From an uncultured Gemmatimonadota bacterium (GTDB lineage Bacteria; Gemmatimonadota; Gemmatimonadetes; Gemmatimonadales; Gemmatimonadaceae), in the NCBI GenBank assembly GCA_903894655.1, contig CAITQY010000545.1, positions 1-5,424 on the forward strand: DNA of 5,424 nt, read 5' to 3'. Below are positions 1 through 5,272 of the stretch, one piece after another (position 1 is the stretch's first letter; the number at the start of each line of letters is the position of its first letter). Made by a program: the position numbers and the translations under genes. The notes beneath the pieces are model-generated. The model saw only the letters and a program-made list of their open reading frames with translations. It did not search any database and had not been told where the DNA came from.

Positions 1-54
1 CGGAACCAACACGGATAAGCAGACTGCGTTTTTTTCTTATCCGTGTTGGTTCCG
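1..54 (-). terminator. Perfect 19-bp stem, candidate terminator or 3'-end hairpin of the ABC-F transcript
   Basis: Positions 1-19 are the exact reverse complement of 36-54, separated by a 16-base loop. The loop carries seven T residues on the plus strand (29-35). The hairpin begins 35 bases beyond the ABC-F stop codon in the direction of transcription. A U-tract after the stem, needed for a classical intrinsic terminator, would lie outside the window, so termination is only a possibility. The structure could equally be a REP-like 3' stabiliser. Confidence 0.4.
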
Positions 55-91
55 TGAAATCCGCGGCATCCGTGTTCTGGCCGTTGCCGTT
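1..91 (-). repeat. Interspersed intergenic repeat, copy A, downstream of the ABC-F gene
   Basis: This non-coding element fills the window edge up to the stop codon of the ABC-F gene. Its core, 36-87, aligns with 5199-5250 at the right end of the window: both begin CTTATCYGTGT, share AATCCGC (58-64 and 5219-5225), then a 4-base variable spacer, then a 19-base block TCCGTGTTCYGGCMGTTGC matching at 17 of 19 positions. Read on the minus strand it contains ACACGGAT words, as in interspersed palindromic repeats of several high-GC phyla. Positions 82-93 hold two units of an NNTTGC-like hexamer, and the last one overlaps the ABC-F stop codon (90-92). The element probably continues left of the window. 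Its function is unknown; 3'-end formation or mRNA stability is an inference from its position after a stop codon. Confidence 0.7.
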
Positions 92-2144
92 ACGATTTCA
101 GCTGCTGCACCCGTTCGGCCGCCGCGGTCCAGTCATGCACCGCGTCATCGAGTGCATCGCGCGTGTCGTCGAGCGCCTTGCCCAACGCCGCCGCCTTCTG
201 CACACCAGCCGGCGAATCGTACAAGGTGGCATCATCCAGATCCTCGGTAATGCCCGCGATCTTCGCTTCCAGCATCGACACCCGCAGCTCGGCGTCGCTC
301 AGCGCCTTGTCGGCCGCCCGCTGCGCCTTGCGCACATCGTTCGACGTGGGGGCCGCCGTCTTGCCGTGACCACCGGCGTGGCCACCCTTCCCCCGCGACG
401 TGTCAGACGCCGTTCCCTTGGCCTTGTCGGCCCGCTCACGCTCACGCTGCAGCTCACGTTCGCGATCGCGCACCTTGGCGTTCTTCTCCGACTCGCGCTG
501 GGAAATCTCCCGCGCGTCCTTCTCGGCCTTGATCTTGTTCTCGGCCCGCAGCGCTTCCCACTCCACGAAGCTGCCGGGGAAGATGATCAGCTGCTGATCC
601 TTCACTTCCCACACCTGCGTAGCCAACCCGCGCAGCACGGCGCGATCGTGACTCACGATGAGACAGCTGCCCTCGTACGCCTCGATCGCATCCTCGAGCG
701 CTTCGATGCTTTCCACGTCGAGGTGATTGGTGGGCTCGTCGAGAATGAGCAGGTTGTTGGTGGAGAGCGTGAGCAGCGCCAACGCGACGCGCGCCCGCTC
801 ACCGCCGGAGAGCGTGCCCACCGTGCGCTGCACTTCGTCGCCGCTGAATCCGAAACGACCCAAGTGTCCCTGCACCTGACGACGCTCCCAGAGCGGACGC
901 TGGGTGGCGATGGCTTCGTAGATCGTGCTGTCGAGCGGCAGGTGCCCCACGTCCTGACGGTAGTACGCCACCGTCGTGCTGGGTCCCATCTTCACGCGAC
1001 CCGCATGCGCCGGATGCTCTTCGACCAGCGTCTTGATGAGCGTGCTTTTGCCAGCGCCGTTCGGGCCCACGAGTGCGACCACCTCATTGCGCTCGAGCAC
1101 CACGTTCACGTCGCGCAACAATTCGCGCGTGCCATTCGGCGTTTCCACCGCCACGGTCACATGTTCGGCTTCGATCACACGATCGCCGCTGCGATCGCCG
1201 GCCGACAAGCGCAGCGCCATGACCCCGTCACCACCGATGGGCGCCGACAGGCGCGGCATGCGCGCCAGCAACTTGCGGCGTCCCTTGGCCTGCTTGGTAT
1301 TCTGACCGGCCAGATTGCGCGCGATGTAGTCGGTTTCCGACTGGATCTTGGACTGCTGCTTGTCGAACTGACGCTGTTGCGTGAGCCGTTTCTCTTCGCG
1401 CTGAATGAGGAACGACTCGTAGCTGCCTTCGTAGGAAAAGGCGGAGCCACCCTCGAAATGCAGCACATGATTGGCCATCACCGCGAGAAAGGCGCGATCA
1501 TGGCTGATGCAGACGACGGTGCGATCGGTGTCGCGCAGATACTGCTCGAGCCACGCCGTCGTTTCGAGATCGAGGTGATTGGTCGGTTCGTCGAGCAGCA
1601 GGATTTCGGCCGGCGTGGCGAGCTGACGGGCCAACGCCACCCGCCCGCGTTCACCGCCGCTGAGCGTGCCGATGCTGGTGGCTTTGGCGGCCTCGGGATC
1701 GAAGCCGACACCCATCAGCACCGCGTCGACCTTGGCGGCCATCTGATAACCACCCTCGCGTTCGAACCGTTCGAGATCGCGGCCGTACTTCTCCATCGCC
1801 TCTTCGCCGTGATCATGCTCGAGATTCGCCGCCTGCGTGGCCAGCGACGCCTCGAGCGACCGCAGATCACCAAACGCGTCGGCCACGATTTCCCAGAGGG
1901 TCATGCCATCGGGGAAACGACGGTGCTGGTCCATGAGCGCCACGCGCAGCCCGGGCATACGCGCCACGGAGCCACTCGTGGGCGTCAGGTCGCCAGTGAT
2001 CAGGCGGACCAGCGTGGTTTTGCCGGTGCCGTTGCGGCCGACCACGGCCCAGCGGTCGCCGAAGCCGACGGTCAGGGAGATGTCGCGAAAGATCTCGGAC
2101 GCACCGAAATCCACCCGCGCGTTCCCGATCGAGATCAGGGTCAT
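90..2144 (-). CDS. ABC-F family ATP-binding protein (tandem ABC ATPase, translation factor type)
   Basis: This 684-residue protein has two ABC nucleotide-binding domains on one chain and no membrane segments, the layout of ABC-F proteins. Members of that family bind the ribosomal E site and act on stalled or antibiotic-blocked ribosomes. Domain 1 has Walker A GRNGTGKT (36-43), signature LSGGE (161-165), Walker B ILLLDEP (181-187) with catalytic E186, and switch His in SHD (214-216). Domain 2 has Walker A GPNGAGKS (360-367), LSGGE (445-449), LLILDEP (465-471) and SHD (498-500). All catalytic residues are intact. A charged linker (about 240-325) joins the domains; in the family it reaches toward the peptidyl-transferase centre. 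The C-terminus is a charged helix (about 533-577), a Gly/His/Lys-rich flexible stretch (580-600) and a predicted coiled coil (600-684) like the C-terminal domain of Uup-type proteins. The ATG at 2144 starts right at the domain and has AGG seven bases upstream. The exact subfamily (Uup, EttA, resistance type) cannot be set by eye; housekeeping is more likely than drug resistance. Confidence 0.96.
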   Translation of the reverse strand: MTLISIGNARVDFGASEIFRDISLTVGFGDRWAVVGRNGTGKTTLVRLITGDLTPTSGSVARMPGLRVALMDQHRRFPDGMTLWEIVADAFGDLRSLEASLATQAANLEHDHGEEAMEKYGRDLERFEREGGYQMAAKVDAVLMGVGFDPEAAKATSIGTLSGGERGRVALARQLATPAEILLLDEPTNHLDLETTAWLEQYLRDTDRTVVCISHDRAFLAVMANHVLHFEGGSAFSYEGSYESFLIQREEKRLTQQRQFDKQQSKIQSETDYIARNLAGQNTKQAKGRRKLLARMPRLSAPIGGDGVMALRLSAGDRSGDRVIEAEHVTVAVETPNGTRELLRDVNVVLERNEVVALVGPNGAGKSTLIKTLVEEHPAHAGRVKMGPSTTVAYYRQDVGHLPLDSTIYEAIATQRPLWERRQVQGHLGRFGFSGDEVQRTVGTLSGGERARVALALLTLSTNNLLILDEPTNHLDVESIEALEDAIEAYEGSCLIVSHDRAVLRGLATQVWEVKDQQLIIFPGSFVEWEALRAENKIKAEKDAREISQRESEKNAKVRDRERELQRERERADKAKGTASDTSRGKGGHAGGHGKTAAPTSNDVRKAQRAADKALSDAELRVSMLEAKIAGITEDLDDATLYDSPAGVQKAAALGKALDDTRDALDDAVHDWTAAAERVQQLKS

Positions 2145-2236
2145 ACCTGCGCCTGCAGGAGATGTGCAAAAACGGTCATTCGTGAGAGTAATGGGAGCCG
2201 GCCGATAACGCTCCTGTCACCCCGATTACAACGCGC
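2145..2236 (-). promoter_or_regulatory. Intergenic leader between acyltransferase and ABC-F genes
   Basis: This 92-bp gap separates two co-directional genes. An AGG seven bases before the ABC-F ATG is a plausible ribosome-binding site, next to an 8-bp palindrome CCTGCAGG at 2152-2159. A GTGACA hexamer (minus strand, 2220-2215) resembles a -35 box, but no convincing -10 box sits 16-18 bases further on. No T-tailed hairpin is visible, so read-through from the acyltransferase gene is possible. Whether ABC-F has its own promoter is unresolved. Confidence 0.25.
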
Positions 2237-3673
2237 TCACGGGCCCGCTCGCCACTCACTGCGCAGGGCCTCCGCCACGCGCACGATCTCCGCTCGGCGA
2301 GCCGCCGGCCAGCGCTGCACCCGCCACACCAGCGCGCGACCACGCCAGCCGTCGCGCCAGGCCACGGCGACATCGGCCGTCCTGGGGAGCTGCGTGACCA
2401 GCAACAGGAGCACCACGACGGAGAGCCAGGTGGCCTCGCCGGTGAGCACCAGCGCCGAGATGGCCACCACGGCCAGCAGCAGATACCACGCAGCCACCAC
2501 CTGCAGTCCCGGCACGAACGCCCGGGCGACCACGTCGGAACGGGCCTTCGCGAACCGGTGCGCCAGGCGCCACACCACCCAGAAAATCGGCCCATGGGTA
2601 AGCCACCCGATTAGCGCCGCCGGGGTCATCAGCAGCAACGCCCAGAGCGGCGTGAGACGCGCTTCGGCAGCAAGGCCAACACCCTGCAACATGCGGGCGT
2701 GGTCGCGGGCCGAGGTGCGGAGGCCGCCAGCCTCGTGCACGAGATGGGAAAGTTCGGAGACGAACGTATGCACGCGACCCGCGTGCGGCGTGGCAGCATC
2801 GGAACGGCGGTTCACCACCAGCGGCTCGGCCAGCGGTACCAAGTGGGCGGCCCGCTCCAGCAGCGGCGCCGGCGACGCGGTCGTGGCAAGCGGATGCACC
2901 GCGGCCACCGCGGCCACGGCGGCCACGAGTTCGTCGCACTCGGTGCGCGATTCCCAGTCGGGCGCATTACGCGTGACAGCGACAAGCGACGTACGAAGCT
3001 GGTCGGTGAGGGCCGACACCCCGGCCTCGAGCCCCTGAGCCAGCCGTTCCGCGCGCCATCCCCGCAGCGACCAGCCGCGCCCGACCACCGCCATGGCGTC
3101 GGATCCACCAGTGCGCGGGGCCTCGTACTGGATCCCGAACGGAACGACCGTTATGTCGTATACCGAGCCATTATCAATCGCTTCAAGCGCCATCATCGCT
3201 ACACCGGTGCGCAATCTGCCGATTTGCGGATTGTCATGCACGCCGCCCTGCGGGAAGACGCCGACCACGTGCCCCTGGGCGAACGCTTGCGCCATCCGGC
3301 GTCCGGCCTCGGCGTTCACGGCGGCCATGTCGACGCCCATGGCCCGCATTTTCCGCGCGTCGCGGACCCGGGTGACCGGGATGACCCCCATGGCCACGTA
3401 GCCCTTTCCGGCCGCACCACCGGCACCGGCGGCGATCGTGGCCAGATAGCGCACATGACGGGGGCACGCCTGCAGCCCCAACAGCACGTCGGGCAGGTCG
3501 TTGGGGTGGTTGCCGACGAACAACACCGGCCCCGATGCCGGGACCACCCCCAGCGGCACGACCACGGTCTCCCGATAGAACCATCGCAACGCCCGGCGCG
3601 CCGACCAGCGCAGGAAGGCGCGGAGCACGCTGAAATGCTCGGGGTCAAACGACGGGAACGGCGCGGGCACCAT
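2237..3673 (-). CDS. PlsC-type glycerolipid acyltransferase with C-terminal membrane region
   Basis: This 478-residue protein probably transfers an acyl group to a glycerolipid or lysophospholipid at the inner face of the membrane. The N-terminal half shows acyltransferase blocks in order: VGNHPNDLPD (53-62) giving an H-x5-D motif with H56 and D62, MGVIPVTRVRD (95-105), FPQGG (140-144) and VVPFGIQYE (176-184). The NHPN and GGxHDNP wording matches the bacterial branch related to GPAT/DHAPAT enzymes rather than the classical HX4D PlsC. Block III has Gln142 where the family normally has Glu (FPEG). About 150 soluble residues follow, including an Ala/Val run (250-260), then hydrophobic segments near 342-368, 389-411 and 416-430 and a basic tail. 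The frame stays open to 3928. The start at 3673 was chosen because the conserved part begins soon after and codon bias weakens upstream (around 3715-3740); an ATG at 3772 would add 33 residues. No strong Shine-Dalgarno is visible at either. It may be cotranscribed with the ABC-F gene 92 bp downstream. Confidence 0.88.
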   Translation of the reverse strand: MVPAPFPSFDPEHFSVLRAFLRWSARRALRWFYRETVVVPLGVVPASGPVLFVGNHPNDLPDVLLGLQACPRHVRYLATIAAGAGGAAGKGYVAMGVIPVTRVRDARKMRAMGVDMAAVNAEAGRRMAQAFAQGHVVGVFPQGGVHDNPQIGRLRTGVAMMALEAIDNGSVYDITVVPFGIQYEAPRTGGSDAMAVVGRGWSLRGWRAERLAQGLEAGVSALTDQLRTSLVAVTRNAPDWESRTECDELVAAVAAVAAVHPLATTASPAPLLERAAHLVPLAEPLVVNRRSDAATPHAGRVHTFVSELSHLVHEAGGLRTSARDHARMLQGVGLAAEARLTPLWALLLMTPAALIGWLTHGPIFWVVWRLAHRFAKARSDVVARAFVPGLQVVAAWYLLLAVVAISALVLTGEATWLSVVVLLLLVTQLPRTADVAVAWRDGWRGRALVWRVQRWPAARRAEIVRVAEALRSEWRAGP

Positions 3674-3698
3674 GCTCGCAAAGAAAGCGCATGCGAGC
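3674..3698 (-). promoter_or_regulatory. 7-bp hairpin abutting the acyltransferase start codon
   Basis: GCTCGCA (3674-3680) and TGCGAGC (3692-3698) are perfect reverse complements with an 11-base loop. In the minus-strand transcript the hairpin ends directly before the chosen ATG at 3673 and would cover the ribosome-binding region. It could damp translation, or it could be coding sequence if the true start is at 3772. No regulator or ligand is implied by the sequence. Confidence 0.3.
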
Positions 3699-3724
3699 GG
3701 CCCGGACAATGAACCCGGGGCCGC
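3697..3724. other. GC-rich inverted repeat upstream of the acyltransferase gene
   Basis: GCGGCCC (3697-3703) pairs with GGGCCGC (3718-3724), and GG (3704-3705) can pair with CC (3715-3716) past one bulged G. It overlaps the proposed -35 region of the plus-strand promoter and lies 24 bases upstream of the acyltransferase ATG. No T-run follows on either strand, so it is not a standard terminator. It may be an operator or simply a consequence of high GC. Confidence 0.25.
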
Positions 3725-3730
3725 TAGAAT
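3703..3730 (+). promoter_or_regulatory. Candidate promoter for the plus-strand reading frame
   Basis: CGGACA (3703-3708, four of six -35 consensus bases) and TAGAAT (3725-3730, five of six -10 bases) are separated by 16 bp and lie about 40 bases upstream of the ATG at 3771. The -10 is embedded in TAGAATTCCTG (3725-3735), an 11-mer that recurs at the -10 of the yedI promoter on the other strand. That recurrence raises confidence a little. Confidence 0.35.
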
Positions 3731-3770
3731 TCCTGTCGTACCCACACTCACCTTCCGGTCGGATTCGCTC

Positions 3771-4069
3771 ATGCGTCTCATCCGTACGTTCTGCGCTGCT
3801 CTCGTCATGGCCACGCCGGTACCGATGTGCTCAAGGGCATCTCGAAGATCGGCGACCGCTATGCCGCGTCGATCACGCACCGCATCATCGCGAGGCAGGA
3901 GGCGATGAAAGGCGGCAAAGGCGGCCAAGGGCGCAAACGCCTCCCGGCCAAGCCAGTCACTAAGGAGAAGCCACGTGAAGGACCGAAACGCGGCGCGCCG
4001 AAACGCGACTGGGGAGCAGTGGATCGCGAGGAGCCCCTTCCTCCCACGACCCCTAAGCCCGTACGGTAA
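3771..4069 (+). pseudogene. Short secreted-type reading frame with apparent frame disruption
   Basis: I do not recognise this gene. The ATG at 3771 opens MRLIRTFCAALVMATP: two Arg then a hydrophobic stretch, like the start of a signal peptide. Codons there end mostly in G or C. After about 3818 that frame turns to poor codons (TCA, GCA, TCT, CGA, AGA) and stops at 3908. From about 3815 a different frame takes over with strongly GC-ending codons, reading GTDVLKGISKIGDRYAASIT, then a Lys/Pro/Arg-rich tail ending at TAA 4067-4069. In that second frame the first GTG is at 3827 without a ribosome-binding site, and no ATG lies upstream before a stop at 3725. One extra base near 3817-3819 would join the two halves into about 100 residues. 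The stop lies 10 bp from the convergent yedI stop, spacing typical of real genes. Alternatives are a sequencing error, a deletion remnant joining two genes, or an 80-residue hypothetical protein from 3827. The downstream half loses codon bias after about 3900. Confidence 0.4.
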
Positions 4070-4079
4070 CGCGTCGGCG

Positions 4080-4997
4080 CTACTTCCCCTTCCCGACCAC
4101 CTTCTTGGCCACGGTGAACAGCGTTACCGCTATCGCACCGGACACGAGACCGACGACGGCGTCGATGACGGTAGTGGCGATGAACGCGAGCACGGCACTG
4201 CGTTCCGTAAGTGAGTGACCCACGCCTTCCACCACGTGCTCAATCGCCGGCACGCCGTGGGCAATGATGCTGCCACCAACGGTGAACATGGCCGCCGTGC
4301 CAAGCACGGAGAGGCTCTTCATGAGCAGCGGCGCCGCCCGCAGAACGAACGCACCCACCGCTCGGGCAGTCGCGTCCGTTTGACGGTGCAGCGCGAGCCC
4401 AAGGTCATCGAGCTTCACGATGCCGGCCACCAGTCCGTACACGAGCACCGTGGCCCCGATCGCCACGGCACTGAGCGCGACCACCTGCTGCACGAGCGGT
4501 GCGGTGGCCATGGTGCCGAGCGTGATCACCACGATCTCCGCTGACAGCACGAAGTCGGTACGCACGGCGCCTTTGACCTTGTCCTGCTCGAAGGCCACCA
4601 GATCCACGGTCGGATCGGCCACGGCCTTGAGCAGTTCACCGTGCTGCAATTCGTCGTCCTGATGCAGGTACTTGTGCGCGAGCTTCTCGACGCCTTCGAA
4701 GCAGAGGAACAGACCGCCGATCATCATCAGCGGCATGATCGCCACGGGCAGGAACGCGCTGATCAGCAGCGCCGCCGGCACCAGGATGAGCTTGTTGACG
4801 AACGACCCCTTGGCCACGGCCCACACGACCGGCAGCTCCCGATCGACATGCACCCCCGACACCTGCTCCGCATTCAACGCGAGGTCATCACCCATCACTC
4901 CAGTCGTCTTCGTCGCCGCCACCTTGGTGAGCACCGCGACGTCGTCGAGCAGCGTCGAGATGTCATCGATCAGGGCGAGCAAACTCGAGGCGGCCAT
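4080..4997 (-). CDS. yedI: DUF808 family inner-membrane protein YedI
   Basis: This 305-residue protein matches the DUF808 (YedI) family from end to end. Recognisable blocks are LLALIDDISTLLDDVAVLTK (6-25), KTTGVMGDDLALNAEQVSGV (30-49), RELPVVWAVAKGS (53-65), LFLCFEGVEKLAHKYLH (96-112) and VKGAVRTDFVLSAEI (141-155). Hydrophobic segments lie near 68-103, 150-192, 222-247 and 267-297, consistent with a multi-pass membrane protein, and the C-terminus is Lys-rich. Its biochemical function is not established; the conserved acidic N-terminal region and conserved RELP/VKGA motifs give no catalytic assignment. The ATG at 4997 fits the family N-terminus; the ribosome-binding site is weak. It is monocistronic as far as visible: its own promoter lies upstream, and downstream it faces the plus-strand frame across 10 bp. 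Nothing is missing or truncated. Confidence 0.96.
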   Translation of the reverse strand: MAASSLLALIDDISTLLDDVAVLTKVAATKTTGVMGDDLALNAEQVSGVHVDRELPVVWAVAKGSFVNKLILVPAALLISAFLPVAIMPLMMIGGLFLCFEGVEKLAHKYLHQDDELQHGELLKAVADPTVDLVAFEQDKVKGAVRTDFVLSAEIVVITLGTMATAPLVQQVVALSAVAIGATVLVYGLVAGIVKLDDLGLALHRQTDATARAVGAFVLRAAPLLMKSLSVLGTAAMFTVGGSIIAHGVPAIEHVVEGVGHSLTERSAVLAFIATTVIDAVVGLVSGAIAVTLFTVAKKVVGKGK

Positions 4998-5030
4998 TGG
5001 TCCAGTGTTGAAAGGGCGGGGTGGTCGGTG

Positions 5031-5052
5031 CTGTCAGGAATTCTACTGACAG
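5031..5052. promoter_or_regulatory. CTGTCAG-N8-CTGACAG inverted repeat over the yedI -10 box, possible operator
   Basis: CTGTCAG (5031-5037) and CTGACAG (5046-5052) are perfect 7-bp inverted arms around an 8-base centre that contains the TAGAAT -10 hexamer of the minus strand. Such placement would suit a dimeric repressor blocking the promoter. No matching regulator gene is in the window, and chance or an mRNA 5' hairpin cannot be excluded. Confidence 0.35.
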
Positions 5053-5068
5053 AATCAGAGTTCGTCAG
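5040..5068 (-). promoter_or_regulatory. Candidate sigma-70-type promoter of yedI
   Basis: On the minus strand CTGACG (5068-5063, four of six -35 bases) and TAGAAT (5045-5040, five of six -10 bases) are spaced by exactly 17 bp. Transcription would start near 5033, leaving a leader of about 35 bases before the yedI ATG. The -35 sits three bases from the edge of the long inverted repeat, so the promoter is squeezed between repeat and gene. Confidence 0.55.
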
Positions 5069-5074
5069 GCGGCC

Positions 5075-5112
5075 GCAACGGCAACCGCAAAAGCAACTGC
5101 AAAAGCAACTGC
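5075..5112 (+). repeat. Degenerate GCAANN hexamer array, six units
   Basis: Six successive hexamers starting at 5075, 5081, 5087, 5093, 5099 and 5105 all begin GCAA, followed by GC. The last two NN pairs repeat those of the preceding two units (AA, CT), which shows a recent 12-bp duplication. The reverse-complement array at 5243-5266 has four units, and about two occur at 82-93. Unit number therefore differs between copies of the same element. Confidence 0.7.
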
Positions 5113-5154
5113 TGGAACACGGATTAAGCGGATTGCACCGATATCACAGATACA

Positions 5155-5191
5155 CGAACCGCGAGAAGCGAACCGTGAGAAGCGAACCGCG
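5155..5191 (+). repeat. 14-bp tandem repeat in the centre of the palindrome
   Basis: CGAACCGYGAGAAG occurs at 5155-5168 and 5169-5182 with one C/T difference, followed by a partial third unit CGAACCGCG at 5183-5191. It occupies the loop between the two arms of the inverted repeat and is not seen elsewhere in the window. Confidence 0.8.
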
Positions 5192-5198
5192 CTGTTTG

Positions 5199-5250
5199 CT
5201 TATCTGTGTCATCAGTGGAATCCGCCCCCTCCGTGTTCCGGCAGTTGCTT
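5199..5250 (-). repeat. Interspersed repeat, copy B, downstream of the hexapeptide-repeat gene
   Basis: This is the counterpart of 36-87. The first ten bases differ at one position, AATCCGC is identical, and the final 19-base block differs at two. It has the same orientation relative to the gene that ends just beside it (stop at 5273-5275) as copy A has to the ABC-F gene. A third, inverted and diverged copy lies at 5113-5152 and forms the other side of the palindrome. Confidence 0.7.
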
Positions 5251-5272
5251 TTGCGGTTGCCGTTGCGGCAAT

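Larger units (their letters stand above)
5072..5269. repeat. Long intergenic inverted repeat (29-bp perfect outer arms, copies of an interspersed repeat)
   Basis: The outer arms 5072-5100 and 5241-5269 are perfect reverse complements over 29 bases. In an alternative register, 5101-5112 pairs with 5241-5252, 5114-5123 with 5230-5239, 5128-5134 with 5219-5225 and 5145-5152 with 5201-5208, giving a long broken stem. The left side carries an extra 12-bp tandem copy (5089-5100 equals 5101-5112). The middle holds 14-bp tandem repeats. The whole unit sits between the hexapeptide-repeat gene stop (5273) and the yedI -35 box. It has no reading frame of its own and resembles an extragenic palindromic element or the inverted-pair (REPIN-like) form of one. 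Mobility and function are inferences. Confidence 0.8.

Noticed and set aside
90..2144. ABC-F gene as an antibiotic-resistance determinant
   Set aside because: Nothing in the sequence separates it from housekeeping ABC-F proteins, and there is no resistance or mobile context around it.
2215..2220. GTGACA as a -35 box for the ABC-F gene
   Set aside because: It matches five of six consensus bases, but there is no acceptable -10 hexamer at 16-18 bp, so a promoter is not claimed.
54..3038. A 994-codon open frame on the plus strand
   Set aside because: It lies antisense to the ABC-F and acyltransferase genes, which have intact family motifs. Its translation is Arg/His-rich with no domain, and it crosses two genes and an intergenic gap. 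Long antisense open frames are expected in GC-biased coding DNA.
3674..3928. N-terminal extension of the acyltransferase frame up to 3928
   Set aside because: The upstream part overlaps the plus-strand coding signal and the candidate promoter, has weaker codon bias, and precedes the family's conserved region. A start at 3772 remains a lesser possibility.
3859..4047. A 62-residue minus-strand open frame opposite the plus-strand short gene
   Set aside because: Its composition is Gly/Arg/Pro-rich with no family features, and the opposite strand has the better codon pattern in the first half.
5072..5269. CRISPR array
   Set aside because: The repeats are inverted arms and short direct tandem units without regularly spaced unique spacers, and no cas gene is nearby.
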